From the NCBI GenBank assembly GCA_003116995.1, contig BDSL01000010.1, forward strand, positions 434,001 to 498,000: 64,000 bases of DNA, in the 5' to 3' direction. The translations under genes were made by a program, and so were the position numbers. Below are positions 45,518 through 58,500 of this stretch, in pieces. Position 1 is the stretch's first letter. Every line of letters begins with the position of its first letter. Below the pieces are notes generated by a model, which was not told the DNA's origin, searched no databases, and saw only the letters and a program-made list of their open reading frames with translations. Source of the stretch: Yamagishiella unicocca. Its lineage: Eukaryota; Chlorophyta; Chlorophyceae; Chlamydomonadales; Volvocaceae.

Positions 45518-48500
45518 GAGCGGCAGGGGCAGGAGCAGTAGCTGTAGTGAGTGCAGCGACAGCGCATTGCTGGTCGTGCCCGGGAAGATTGTATGCCTCA
45601 GCTGAAGCGAATGCGCGGCTGGCGAACCTTAGTATGGCCGCCTGCAGGTGTGGGGCTGGCGAACCTTAGTATGGCCTCCTGCAGGTGTGGTGCCGGCAGC
45701 ACATGACGAGCGGCGGTGGCTGCGGCGTGCTGCGTACGTACCTGTGTGGCTGGTGTCGTTACGCTGCATGCTGTCGTGGGCGCATCTTAGGAAAGCCGCG
45801 TTGGAGCCTGGGCGGCAGTCGAGTTTTCGCGGGCCTAGGTTGCGGATTCACGGCCAGTGGACTGGAGCACGCGTGCGAGCGAAAAGGATACGGTAGTCGG
45901 CGTCTTAGCGGACTAGCCTTACAAAAAATACGACAATATGAGGCGTTTGCCTGAGGCTGAAATCAGTTTATTGTTGGGCAGACAGCCTCAGTGTTTTTCT
46001 GGCTGCTGCCGCGGCCCCACAGCTGTCCAACAACTCGTGCCAAACGGCTTTCAGCAAGTCCTAAGCTTTCGCTGTGGTCCAACTTTTTTGACGTCAGCAG
46101 CTTTGCATGGAGACATCCTTTTCCGAGCCGGCACCGAAGCCAGCCAGCACCAGGGGCATACAGGCATCGTTTTGAACATTTGACCTCATGCATGCCACGA
46201 GCAGAGAACCGCTATCCTTGGTTTGATGCCGTGCGCCTGTCAAATCCCGAGTTTAACCCATGTTTTCCGATTCTCGCGGCGGACCCAGAACCGTCAATAC
46301 CGCATGAGGCAACGCACAGAAAGCAGCTCACGGAGCGAGACGGGAACAATGCGGCGGCATTAAGCATGCTGGCTAGCAACTTGGCGTCCCTGATGCTAGT
46401 GAGACTGAACGCTGCTGCTGCCCTGTCGGTCTGAGCTGTTGAAGGCCCGAGCAATTCCCGCCAGTCTTTGAGCTGTTGACCTGCTGACGCTGACCCATTC
46501 GGCGGCCTCAGCTGTGTGGGCTGCTGGGGAGAGAGCATTCCGTGCGGCGGCGGCGGCGGCGCTGGCGGAACCCCGCGTGACCTTCCCCCCCCATCCGCCC
46601 TTGACCCTGCCCGTCTCCCCCGCTACGGCTCCCTTCACGCGCGCAAACACGTCAGCGTCTTCAGGTCCCCAGCCCCTCCTCCCCTTCCCGGTCCTGCTTG
46701 CCAACACTGTCGGACGTAACGCCAGCGGCTCCGATGCTGGCGACCCATCAAAGCGGCGCCACGCGCACAGCAACCCAGTTTTCTCCAGGACAGAAACCTC
46801 ACGCCATCACCCGCATTGCCAACAAAGCGCACTAAGACAGTCAGCAACCGAGTCTTCCCACCCACGCACCTACCAACCGCAACCGGAATGGTTCTCTCAC
46901 GCGCCCTCCCATTGCACCCTCAAGCGCGCGCCGCCAACACAACCCACCTCCCATCAGCACCAGATAGGACAACAGATCAAACCCTCCCCCCGGCCCCGCA
47001 CCCATTTCCTCCGCAACCGCATAGCCCCTCCAACATAGCGACGGCGTGCATGACCGACTCCCTCTCAAGTCCTCCTCCGGCCCCCCGTGGCACATGTGCT
47101 TATCGGACCGCATGTGCTCCTGCCGTATAGCTCTGCGCGGTGTACGACGACACGTGACTGACGACCTGTACGCCGGTCCCCCTCTTTGCGCACCGCATTG
47201 CGTAAAGCAACGACCCTAGAGTAACGCTGCAACGTGTGGCACAACCCTGGAAATCCCATCACGCGGACTTAAGCCCCTGCACGGAGGGCCACGTCGCGGC
47301 CACCACGCACGCTGCGCGCAGCATCCCAGAACCAGCCCCTGTCCCCAAATGCATCCCAGATCCATTTTGTCCCTCCCAGCCCGCTACCGATGAAGCACCT
47401 TAGCCGCGATCCCCCTCCCCCGCGCAACCCTGCCCACATCGCGGTGTCATCGAGGCCACCGGCACGTCACGCTCTAGCCACAGATGCTGTGCATGATAGC
47501 GACAGATGCGAGAACCTCCCCCCTAGAACCTCTCCCCTTCCCCGCGCCAGGTTGCGATGGAGAAAGCCTAAAGGACCAGCGCGCTCCGGCGACAGGGGAC
47601 ACTACCGCAATCCTGCCACAAAGCATGAGAACCACACCAAGACGAATGCAATGCGGGGGAGCCATGGTTCACCGCGTCTTTTTTTCACCCCCCACATGCC
47701 AGACGTAGAGTCCCTCCTGTCGAGGCCACCCTTCCCCCTGGCCCCAATCCCGCGCAGCATATCCCAAAGCCCCCTCCTGAAACCGTATCGCTCCCTCCAT
47801 CAACAATCTTCCTGCCCCGCTTGCATTGCAGGAGATTGGTAACCCCCAACCCCCCCCCACAATCGTCCTTATCCAAGTACTCCCCAATGCCAGCTATGTT
47901 CGCAAAGCTTTAAGGCATCCGCACCGGTGTTGCGTAGACGCGATCCGCAGTGCGCACCCCCCGCCCCCGCGCAACTCCGGACCTGATGACGGCGACGCAC
48001 CCCACCCTACCAGCGCACGCATGCTTGCCGGACAGCGCGCGCCCAGACCCCTTGGCTCACATGCCACAGACAACAGTGCAGAACAAGGCCGACACACACG
48101 AGTGACGACATGGCACATTTTACGGCATGGCACCCTTTTACGAAGGCGCAACGCGCATGCAATGACCGTCCGCGCCCCCCTCCCCTCCCCATCGAACTCC
48201 CGACGCCCCGTACATGTTACTTGTCACTACCCCGCAACCAGTGATCGGTTGAAGGCAGCAGCGACCCTTAACATGACCTTCCCCCTTTTGCACTCATGTT
48301 GGGGGTAGGTGCAGCAACCACGACAGGCCTCGGTCGACCCTCCCTAGAGTCGACCCTCCCTGGCTTGGTACACTGCACCATTCCATTCGATTGGAATGGA
48401 ATGGTACACCCGCGGAGGACGACGGGGTGCAACCAAGAGGAGCCGAAACCCGATTCCAGGCTGGCCTCGCTCAGCCGACCGGGTGCACCTTTCTGCGACA

Positions 48501-48700
48501 ACACCTCCATCAACCTCCGCAACTCTCCACGGCACCAACCGCAAAGGTGAATCCTCCAAATTGTGGCGCCTGCCCAGTCCCGCAGGCCCCGATAGCCGCC
48601 ACCCACCTCGATCGCTGCGCTGCTGCTGAATTTCGCCGGTTGCTGCATCGCTGCTGCTTTTTTGCTGGATTGCTCGTGAAAGATTGAGATTGACATAAAA
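45518..48700. other. Long intergenic stretch, no supported gene
   Basis: Immediately after the AFG1-like stop is a tandem 37-base duplication (TGGCGAACCTTAGTATGGCC at 45618 and 45655). From about 46.5 to 48.2 kb the plus strand is strikingly C-rich with many CCCCC runs. Open frames occur, but none shows a domain or consistent splice chain. Confidence 0.4.
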
Positions 48701-48719
48701 CGAGATTGATTATCGCCCG

Positions 48720-48724
48720 TTACA
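48720..48724 (-). terminator. TGTAA polyadenylation signal of the uS19 gene
   Basis: TGTAA on the minus strand, 85 bases past the uS19 stop codon. This is the standard volvocine algal polyadenylation motif at its usual distance. Confidence 0.6.
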
Positions 48725-48808
48725 CAGCCATATAGCAGTGATAGCGAGGAGGGCACGGGCCCAGCCCTCCACGCCAGTCCCAAAACGCCCTCAGCTTTCT
48801 AGGGCAGA

Positions 48809-49243
48809 TTACTTGAGCGGAATGAAGCGGGAGGAGTGCGTAGCGCCAATGCCTGGGCGCCCGTGCTTGACGGGCTTGTACGAGATGGAGAACTCAGCCA
48901 AGTAGTGGCCGACCATCTCCGGCTTGACCTCCACCTGGTTGAAAGTCTTGCCGTTGTAGACACCGACAACGCTGCCAATCATCTCCGGCACGATAATCAT
49001 GTTGCGCAGGTGCGTGCGCACAGGCTCCGGCTTCTCGCCGCTGGCGGCCAGCTTCTTGACCTTGCGGAGCTTGACAATGAACGACTGGTGCTTCCTCTTC
49101 AGGCCACGCTGGAAGCGGCGACGGGCGCGAGCGTGGAAGAGCTGAACGTAGTCGCTGGTCTTCATGTCCAGCAGCTGGTCCAGGTCCACCCCACGGAAGG
49201 TGAACTTGCGGAAAGTGCGCTTCTTATCACCGGTGTCAGCCAT
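48809..49243 (-). CDS. RPS15: 40S ribosomal protein S15 (uS19), 144 aa, single coding exon
   Basis: Uninterrupted 435-base frame ending TAA. The protein starts [20 protein letters not shown] and carries the hallmark uS19 C-terminal block ([45 protein letters not shown]), plus the basic [20 protein letters not shown] segment. uS19 sits in the head of the small cytosolic ribosomal subunit near the decoding site. Full family length and no missing blocks. An AG just before the ATG (CACGCTAG, five bases earlier) could be an acceptor of a 5' UTR intron. It shares a 248-base divergent promoter with the downstream plus-strand plastid gene, and its TGTAA signal is 85 bases past the stop. Codon use is strongly biased to C/G endings, as expected of a highly expressed gene. 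Confidence 0.98.
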   Translation of the reverse strand: MADTGDKKRTFRKFTFRGVDLDQLLDMKTSDYVQLFHARARRRFQRGLKRKHQSFIVKLRKVKKLAASGEKPEPVRTHLRNMIIVPEMIGSVVGVYNGKTFNQVEVKPEMVGHYLAEFSISYKPVKHGRPGIGATHSSRFIPLK

Positions 49244-49491
49244 CTTGCCTAGCGTGAGAAAACACGGGCCTGACGGCGAGAGGAAAGAGGAAGGACGAGG
49301 GTGTTCGCGCCCTCTTCAGGGCGGCGGAGTACGGCGCGTTGGGCCCTGTACGGCGGGCATGTCATTTTGCCACCATTATGCTCGTTCTAATCGACCTAAA
49401 ATAGCTTTCAGAAGCCTGTGAACAAAGTGACCTTTGCACCTGTCTTTTCCCTCCTTCCTGCGCGCAAAACTACTACACGCCAGGCTCGAAA
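49244..49491. promoter_or_regulatory. Divergent promoter region (uS19 / plastid protein)
   Basis: Only 248 bases separate the two start codons, so transcription start sites for both must be packed here. I see no clear TATA element. The stretch is less GC-rich around 49370-49450. Confidence 0.5.
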
Positions 49492-52359
49492 ATGCAGGCT
49501 CAGCTTAGCGTACGATCACAAGTGGTCGCCCCGCTCAGGTATGGGGTAGTTTAGCAAAAAAATCCTTACTGGCTGAGGAGCGACAAGGAAAGTTCCAGCG
49601 TATGAAATCACGTATCGCTTTCGTCCGCCTTGGCACAGGGTGGCCCATGCCAGCAGGACAAGTGTGCGCACGCAGGCGCTTTTCGGCTTTGGGTGAGGCT
49701 GGATTGGGGCCTGGCGCAGTTTGGGCGTGATGCTCGCGCATCTGCACTTCTTCGCGCTATACGCGAAGTGTAGACGTCGCTGCGCCTTTGGTTCAATGCA
49801 TCCAGGCTATACACCTAGCTCTTCCGAAGATCTATTATTGATGAGCGCGAGCAATATTATGGGCATTGCTAGGGTGCACCTTGCTCGCCTGCTGTGAAAC
49901 ACGGTGTTTCGTGCTTACGGAACTACAGCTCTTCGATCAATGCTGGGCCAAAGCTCTGTACTCCGTGCATGGGTGGGCGTATGCCCCTCGGGCATCCCTG
50001 TGCTCCGGATGTGCCTCGCGAACAACCCCTGCCCCTTCCCCACTCCGCAGCAAGTCAAAGAACGACGTTGACTCGGAGAAGGACGAGCAGTGGCGCATGC
50101 AGCAGGAGCTCATGCAGAAGCGCAAGAGCGGCGAGCTCATCAAGGAGGCGAACAACAGGCGCCAACGCGTTGCGGTGCGTGTTCCAGCCCGCCTCCACGG
50201 CGGTGCCTTACCAGCTGGCTGTATGCGTGGACGGACGGACATGCCGCTCATGGCCTCTGCCGATCATGGCCGTGCCCTCCTACGCCTCAATGCCTGCCTC
50301 CCGTAACGCACGGTATTCACCCGCGCGTTATGCGATGCACAAAAGAGTTAGCCAGCTTCGAAATGGCAGCGTAGCGCCAGACCTTAGCGACCTGGTGGGA
50401 TGTTGCCGTGTGCACAAGACGCAGCGTGGCTCTGCACTGGGCAGAAGCGGATCATGGGGCTATGGGACATGGTTCTGGAGCCATGCGTGGGCCGCGTGCT
50501 ATCTTGGTGCCAGGCGTCTTGTGCCTCACGTCCGAGTGGGTGTTCTAGGTCTGTCCGAGTGGGAGTTCGAGGTCTGCCCGAGTGTGGTCGGAATGGTCTG
50601 AAACACATAGCTGACGGGGGAGTCCCATTGGATTCCTGCGCGGAATGGGATGCGGAAGCGGTATGAGTAATCTGGGTGGGGACCTGGCAGTCGAACGGGT
50701 CAAAGACGGGGCTACTACCAAGTACCAATCTTAGCTGCCGGCGGGGAAGGACAGGGGACGGCTTGCAGAAACCGTGTCGTACAATGTATGGCATGTCCCA
50801 CCATGCCAGCCCCGCCACCTTGTCCGACTCCTGCTCTTCGCCGCTGGTTGACCGGTGCCGCTCCTCCCCATTGGGCCCCCCCCGCCTCTCGTCCTCCCCT
50901 GTCGTGTCGTTGGGTTCTTCGCCACCTCCCCCGCTCCCGCAGGACGAGCTAGCCTCCCGCAAGAACCTGAGGCGGGCGGAGAAGGACGCGCTAGCTCGCG
51001 GCGAGATGCCGGAGACGCTGAAGAACTGGAAGGTGCGAAGCTCCGGCAGGCGGCAACGAGGCGGTGGCGGGCGGGGGTCCAAATTAGGAAACGGGTGAAC
51101 CAAACACGTAAAAAGAGGCAGGGAGGCCGGTGTTGCGGAGTGGTACGTGAATCTTGGTTTCGGAGGGCGGTTAGGGGACATGGTATCGGCAAAAACGTCG
51201 TCACTACATCGCCGCAGTTTCCGGCCATGCGGGCGAGTTTCGGAGGACCAGCGCCAGTCGGCCAGCAGCGCGAGGCGGTTTCGGAGCTGTGTGGCCATGG
51301 GTTGCCGTACTGGCAAGGTCAGCCTGCCGGTTATGACCTTGGGGACTGAGGGGCGTACCCCCGGGGGGTGTGGAAGGGTCTCGTGGGGGTACAGCTGTGG
51401 GGTGCAGGGTCAGCACCGGGGAGGTTGGTCATTGAAGAGCAAAGAGGACGCACGGGGTTTGCGTGGATGGCGGGCAGGGTTTAGGACTTCAGTATTAAAG
51501 GTTCTTGTTTTGAACCACCTCCTCCACCGGCGCCGCCAAACCAACCTTGCGTTCGTTACCTCCTGCCGTACCATGGAGGTAACCCCTGTCCATACTCGTT
51601 TTTGTCCCCTCTCGTCACCTTCCCGCAGCCGTACGACAAGGAGATCGACGAGAAGGCGAACAGCGGCATCATTGTGCCGCTGCTGCCCTTCGGCATCAAG
51701 AAGTACGACGACGTGAGTTTGCTACGTCTGCTGCTGGGTTTAAGTCGCTTCCTCCCAGCCCACCTACATGACACGCTTTCCTACGGTGCCCACCTCCCTG
51801 CCCCACCTCGCTACCCCAACTTCCTGTCTCACCACTCTACCCCACCTCCTGCCACACCTCCCTGCACCGCCAACCTCTCCATCCCTCAGGGTGAGCGCTT
51901 CGACCTGCGCAGCCCGTACAGCGATGCTGGCTGGGTGGACCCCGACGAGCAGGACGCCTGGTCGGGGCTGAAGAAGATCGGAACCAAGATCCTCAACTTC
52001 AGCGGCAAGAGCGAGCCAAGTAAGCGAGCAGGGAGGGAGGGGAATGGAATGGGTATGGGGGCTTGTGAGGGGGCTTCCACGATGTATTCCCACCCCGCTC
52101 AGCCATTCACCCAAGCCTGCTGCTGGGTCGCCTGCAAGCCTCGCCTCCCTAGTGCTGGCGATAGCTGTTGTGGATGCGTTCTAAACCAGCCAGCCAGCTC
52201 TTCTTTTCGGTTTCGAATTGTTTTCTGCGACCTATCCCCTCCCCCGCTTGCCCCTGCCTTCCCCTCGCAGCCGAGTTGAAGCCCATCATGTGGGCCACCC
52301 CCTTCACCAAGAAGCGGGGCGAGGAGGAGCCGCCCAAGAGCAGCCCCAAGGCCAAGTAA
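49492..52359 (+). CDS. Putative chloroplast protein, 187 aa, family not recognised with certainty
   Basis: Six exons, 49492-49538, 50051-50174, 50943-51032, 51629-51712, 51890-52019 and 52271-52359, total 564 bases with consistent phases. The N-terminus MQAQLSVRSQVVAPL fits the start of a short algal plastid transit peptide. The mature part is charged and helical (SEKDEQWRMQQELMQKRKSG, KNLRRAEKDALARGEMPETL). A conserved-looking core follows (PYDKEIDEKANSGIIVPLLP, FGIKKYDDGERFDLRSPYSD, AGWVDPDEQDAW), and the end is Lys/Pro/Ser-rich. No membrane span and no catalytic motif. The IIVPLLPFG...GERFDLR block looks like a plant-type plastid protein, but I cannot name the family, and the function is unknown. 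Exon 1 to exon 2 is the least certain join; a short extra exon could lie between them. It ends 222 bases from the convergent transporter gene. Confidence 0.75.
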
Positions 52360-52483
52360 GCGCCAATCGAAGGGATGAGAGCGCTGAGCTCTTGTGCGCG
52401 AGAGGACCGAGAGCGGCGTGGAGAGGAGAGTTGACGGAGCGGTGGAGCACATGACATGGCCGTTGGTTGGTTGGTTGGGTTGG

Positions 52484-52488
52484 TTACA
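52484..52488 (-). terminator. TGTAA polyadenylation signal of the transporter gene
   Basis: TGTAA on the minus strand about 95 bases past the stop at 52582. No TGTAA is found for the convergent plus-strand gene in the 222-base gap. Confidence 0.5.
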
Positions 52489-52581
52489 ACTGAAGCCCGG
52501 GTCGCCTGGCGCCCAGAGCTATGGGAGGAGCTCTCCAAAGCCGGACAGGAAGCCCAGGAGGCAGCTCCAGGGAGGCTGGTT

Positions 52582-55500
52582 TCACAGGCCGTGCAGCTGC
52601 TCCTGTTGCTTGGCCGCCAGCGCCGCTGCCGCCTTGAGCCTGCCGTACATGCGGCCGAGCGCCGCCGACACGGCGATGTGTCCGCAGCAGAGCGCCAGCC
52701 CGACCACCGCCACGGCGGAGGGGCCGAGGGACAGACGCACGCCTAGGAGGGTAGTGTGGGGGTACAAGCGCAGGTTGCGGTGGCGGACGTTGTGGGTTGG
52801 ATGTTGTTGGGTATTCGTGGACGAGAGGCCCGGCGTGGTTGCCGGTGGCGCGTGGTTTGGTAGGACTCGTGATAGTTCGTGAGTGCAGAGGGGCTGGGAC
52901 GAACGCGTGTTTGTGTGTGGGGGGGGGGTGTCCCCGACCCTCGCTAATGCGGAGGGAGTGGCCCCGGCCCTCGCTGATGTGGAGCGGGCGGTGTCTCGCG
53001 TGAGCAATTTTCGGTGATGCTGCGTGTACAAATATGGCGAGAGAGAGCGCCCCCAGGAGAAGAAGAAGCGGAGGGAACCAAGGTCGCATGCATGCGACGT
53101 ATTTTTGTTGTATTTGGTAATTCGCGCAGTGCCAACCCGTTGGAGTTTTATTCTATCGTTGTTTCATGGTTTGTTAGAAGGCATGCTACCGCCGCGCGCG
53201 GGCTGTGTCGTGTGTGTCCTATGGCTGTGTCGATGCCTTCCCCCCTCCCACACACAACGCCACCCACCAGGTGCGAGGCGCAGGTGCGTGGACCTGCGCC
53301 TGACCGGCCGGCCGCTCCTGCCCTCTCCTGCTCACCTCGACTCGACGCGGTCGCAATGTGTGCGTGTGTCTTGCAGTGCGAGTTACGACAGTGCCGCTGT
53401 GCGCCTTTCGGGCGTGCGTCGGCAGCAACGTCAACCCCAGCCGACCACAGCAGCCACCAGCCAATGTGGACGCGCGGGTGATTGTGCGCCCGCACACGCA
53501 ATCGGAGGCGCGCTGTGCAGGGGATGATGGCATCAGGCTGCGCAGGATGATGCGGCCTATGTGTGTGTCTATTCGTATTCGTGGCTCGGTTCCGGATCGG
53601 CTGCCTTGTGACCACGGCATTTCTCCAAGTGCTCCCCACCCTGCTCCACACCTCACCACCTAGACTCCAACCAAGTCGCCCCAGCCATTGGCGCCACGCA
53701 CCTCCCCTCCCCTCCCGTCGCGTAAAACGGTTTTTACAACCCTCCCCTCCCAGCCCTCGCGACCTACACGACAACGCGCGCCGGCAGTGTTCCCCGCCAC
53801 CCCCGCCCCAGAACTCCCCTCCGCCACCCCCCACACTTCCCCACCACCCCCGCCCCAGAACTCCCCTCCGCCCCCCTCCGCACCCACGACCTCGAACAGC
53901 GCCGCCGCCGCCGTGTCCCCCAGCCGCTGCACCACCGTGTCCAGCACCACCTTGGCCGCGTACTTCTCCCGCCTGCTGATGACCGTGAACAGCACCTCGC
54001 GGCAGGGTCGCGCCAAGGAGTACTGCACCACCTTGCGGAGCACCTCCACGCCTGCGGGGAGAGGGGAGGGGGCGAGAAGACCCGGTCACACGACATGGGA
54101 AGCGGAGGGCATAAACTAGCAGGCGAATACTTTTCGGGGGGGGGTCGAGTGGGTATATGGGTGGAGGCGAGCGCGGAGGCCTGAGGCCGGGATCCAGAGG
54201 GTTGGATTGGTCGGGTACAGAAGTCCCTCACCACTCCGGGTCCCAAATACGGTACACCAAACCCAACCGCACCTGCTATGGTTGCCGCCGTCGGCGACAG
54301 CACTATGAGCGCCATTCCTGCCAGCGATACCAGCGGCCCCACCATCAAGGTGGCGCCCACACCGAATGACGTCAGCACCCGCCCTGGAGCCGGCAGCAAG
54401 GCGGGGAGGGAACGCAGCAGTTAGGGGGTTATGGGGCGGCGCAGTGTGAGGCAACGCACGGAGGTTTGCCTTGGAGCCGAGTAGCAGCCGCCTCACCAGC
54501 CAGTAAGCGGAGCCCTAAACCCTAAAACCCAAGGGAAAATACACCACCCACCCACCCACCCACCGCCCACCACCCTGTGAACCCCATCACCGCCCACCAC
54601 CCTATGAATCCCATCACCACCCACCACCGCCCACCACCCACCCACCGCCCACCACCCACCCTTCGTCTTTCGTGTCCTCACCCAAGTTCACCAGCATGCA
54701 TCCCAAAAACGTCTTTTTCTAAACCGTTTTTCTCGCATCCACGGGCATTCCTCGAAACACCCACCCGTCAGCAGGATCTGCGCCGCGAATATGATCCCCG
54801 CGCTGGCGGTGTTGAGGGCCGCGAAGAAGGCGATGCGGTCGTCGGAGCTGGCCAGCCATCCGGCTCTGGACACGATGGCTGCCCGCAGGAAGTAGAGGGT
54901 GGCGGAGGTGGAATAGTTGAGCGCCAGGAAGGCGCAGGCGGCCAGCAGGTAGGGCGAGGCGGCGATGAGGCGGAAGCCCTCACCCAGGCGGCCGGCGTGC
55001 GCGGACACCGGGCCGCGGGTGAGCTGCAGGGCGAGGGTTCGAGGAAGACCCGTGGATGCCCGAAAAACCCGATTAGAACAGACGTTTTGAGGGCGAGGGG
55101 GGATGGCGAAAGTAGCAAAAGACCAACCCGGTTACACCGGTATGGGAAGTGGGCGAAGGCGGGGTTGCAAGGAAGGGCAGGTTGGGCCAGCAGACCCCAG
55201 CCCCGCTTGTCATCGACTCACCCGCTGAAGCCAGCCGCCGCCGCCGCCGTATCTACCGCCGCCGCGCGGGCTTGCCGGACCTGGCGGCGGCGGCGGCACC
55301 GCTGCTCCTCCGCCGCCGCTGTTCTCAGGGTGGCCGGTGTCGTACGGGGACGGTTCCGCGGCCGAGCGGCCGGCGGCGTCAGCATACACCAGCATGACCT
55401 CGGCCCGGGCGGCCATGGCCTGCGGGGTGGGGGCGGGAGGGTTCTCAGGGTTTTAGGCGCAGATCCAGATCCAGGTCCAGATCCAGAAGGGATCTGCGCT

Positions 55501-58500
55501 TGGGCACGGGGGTTGGCACTTGGCAGGCAGCCTCCTCCCCACCGCTCCCTGCCTCCTGCCCACCGCTCCCTGCCCCCTCCCCACCGCTCCCTGCCTCCTG
55601 CCCACCGCTCCCTGCCTCCTGCCCACCGCTCCCTGCCTCCTGCCCACCGCTCCCTGCCCCCTCCCCACCGCTCCCTGCCTCCTCCCCACCGCTCCCTGCC
55701 TCCTCCCCACCGCTCCCTGCCTCCTGCCCACCGCTCCCTGCCCCCTCCCCACCGCTCCCTGCCCCCTCCCCACCGCTCCCTGCCCCCTCCCCACCGCTCC
55801 CTGCCTCCTCCCCACCGCTCCCTGCCCTCTCCCGGCTGCTCTCCCCCTCCTGGTGCCCCATGCCGCCCTCCGCGCCCTCTCCCCCGCACCTGGCAGGACC
55901 TGGCGGCCAGCAGCATCATCGCGGCTGCGGGGATCAGCAGCCACACAGCGGCGCCTGAAGCCAGGGGCCAGGGGTTTAGGGTGCAGGGCGGGTTCGAGGG
56001 AAACCCGTGGATGTGGTGCAGGGCGGGGGGGAAGGGGGGGTTACAATAATAGACCCGAGAACGCGACTGGGGAAATGCAGCGTGGGCATAGCCATCGGAC
56101 ACCGGGAGACGCGCGCATGCGACACACACGGACGCGACGACGGTGGGTGCAGTGAAGAAGACGAAAAAGAGGTGGGGGGGCGCGCCAGAAAAAGCAGTGC
56201 GGAACGACAAAGGAGACGAGGCGGAGGAAGAGATGTGAGAGGAGTTGAGTAGAAACTTGTGCTGGTCAAAAGAGGCAAGTGAACGGCGTGAGGCGGGCGG
56301 GGTGGAGGGGGACTGGACTGGCGGGGTGCGGTGCCTGGTCAGGATGCGGCCATGCTGCGGCTCAACAGACGTCAACTCAGGCAGGCAGGCAGCCAACCTC
56401 AGCCACCCACCTGCGGCCCCCGTGCGCCTGCAGGCGGTTCCGAAACCAAGCGCCGCCGCGGAGGCCAGCAGCTGCCCCAGCGTAGCACCTGCGGCGCAGC
56501 GCGGAGACAGCATGAGACCGCACGGCACGGTACGACGCGGCACGGTACGGCGTCGGCAAAACTTCAGCTGACGTGGCGGACGGGGCGCAGGGAGGCAGGC
56601 GGGCGGGCGGGCGGCTGTTGGGGTGCTAGTGCGGATAGACTGGCCACCAGCGAGAGTTCAATGCGGTGGTCTGCGAGGTCGCTGCGAATGTCGCGCCCCT
56701 GGGCGCGGATACCACCGCCATGGCCGACTCTCTTGGTGTGTGGCAGTTGCATTACGTCTAGCCGGGCAAGGCATGGTGGCACAGGCGGCGGTGCAGCGTC
56801 TGGAGGGGTGGCGGCGACGGGAGCAGCCGCTGGGGGGGTGGCGTGCACCACCACCCATCCCACACCGCAACAGCCAAACGTTTCCTTACGGCTGTGCCGA
56901 CCCACGGGCTTCCTCTCAACACCTGTCCACAGGACCACAGCAGCCCTTACGTAGTGCGAAGGGTGAGTGTGACTGCGCACGCGCGCGATCAGGCTGGGAC
57001 TCTCTCCGCACTGCAACTACTGCAAGTACGACACTCACCAGCCCCCAGGAAGCCGTACACCTTGGTGCTGGTGGCGGCGGTGAAGGTGTCGGCGCACACC
57101 GCCCAGAGGGTGCTCGTGGACAGCAGGCTCTGGCGGGTGGTTGGGCGGTTGGGCGGTTGGGTGGTTGGGCGGTGGGTGGTTGGGGGTTGGCACGATCGCG
57201 CAACCTGATGCATGGGCTTGGCAGGAGGGGGAGCGGCAGTACCATAACCTCTTGATCCACCAGAGTGGCCAGCAAGCGGCGGCCTTCCAAGGCCACAGTC
57301 GGCCCCGCGTACGGATCCCACTCCCCCACAAGCACCATTGACGCCCTCCCTTCCCGGTCCCACCTGTAGACTGAGGTACACGTAGAAACACACTCGTACG
57401 GCGTTGCCGTACGAACTAAAAGGCCGCAGCCCCGCCGCTGGCGGCGGCGACGGAACGAGGCCGTCCCCGCCGGCGCCCCTGAGGCGCAGGGGCGCCAGCA
57501 GCCGCAAACCGACCCACGGGTCGGGTGACGTCAGCAGCAGCAGGGCCCAGAGGCCTGTCCCGGGGAGGGAGGCGGCGAGGAGGGGTGAGAAGATGCCGTA
57601 CGGATCTACGGAGGCAGTTCTGGGCCATGGTTCAGAACATGCTGGAAAAAAGACGAGGTGGCTCCAGGGGGGGGAAGGGCGGGTTGGGGCAGTGGGTTAG
57701 CCGATGCAGGCCAGTGGGTTATTCCGGCCACCACCACACGCACCCAACAGGCAGCCCGCCATGACCCGACACAGCCGCCGGAAGCCCGTCGCCCTGCGGT
57801 TGGTGGCAACGCAGGGGTTGGGGGAGGGAGGGGAGGCGAACGGGGCATCCATGCGACCGTTGGTGCAGAACTACCGTACGTCGTACCGAAGGAGCTCCGC
57901 GTGAAACACCCCCCGGCGGGTTGGATAGCCGCTATTTGATGAACAATTCACATAGTTGTATACAAAATATATGATGGGCATTTCACATAGTATTGGTGCT
58001 GGTACCGTGACGTAGCTCGTACGGCGAGCATCTAAGCGCCAATCTTTCTTGAAGCGCCCCTCCCTCATCCCCTCAGCAGGACACCCCACGGCCAACACGC
58101 GCCACCATCCCCTCCCTCGTCCCCTCCCTCCTCCCCTCCCTCTCCCCTCCCTCCTCCCCTCCTTCCTCCCCTCCCACGCCCCCTCCCTCGCCCCCTCCCT
58201 CCTCCCCTCCCGGCGCCCCACCGTGAGCCAGTGGTCGGGTTCACCACGTACGCAGTGACCAGGGGGGCCGTCAGCGCCGTGACAGCCAGCGAGAGGGTGA
58301 ACAGACGTGGAAGCATCGCGGGGCCTGGGGGCCCGAGGGGGAGGGGGGCGTGCAGGGTTTGGGTCCTGGAGACACTGGGGAGCCGAGGGAGGTTGGGTCG
58401 CGCAGGGTTTGGGTCCTGGAGAGACTGCCCGATTCGCCACCACCCACCCGCCCACCGGTTCCGCGAAACGTTTCCTTGCGTCGCGCGGGGTCCTCGCACG

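Noticed and set aside
46396..46773. 125-residue minus-strand frame with an Ala-rich end
   Set aside because: No recognisable domain, no matching exons, and C-rich low-complexity surroundings.
48836..49252. 138-residue plus-strand frame opposite the ribosomal protein gene
   Set aside because: Antisense shadow of uS19, which is unmistakable on the minus strand.
54513..54531. Interstitial telomere or chromosome fusion point
   Set aside because: Only about two CCCTAAAA-like units inside an intron, flanked by normal gene sequence on both sides.
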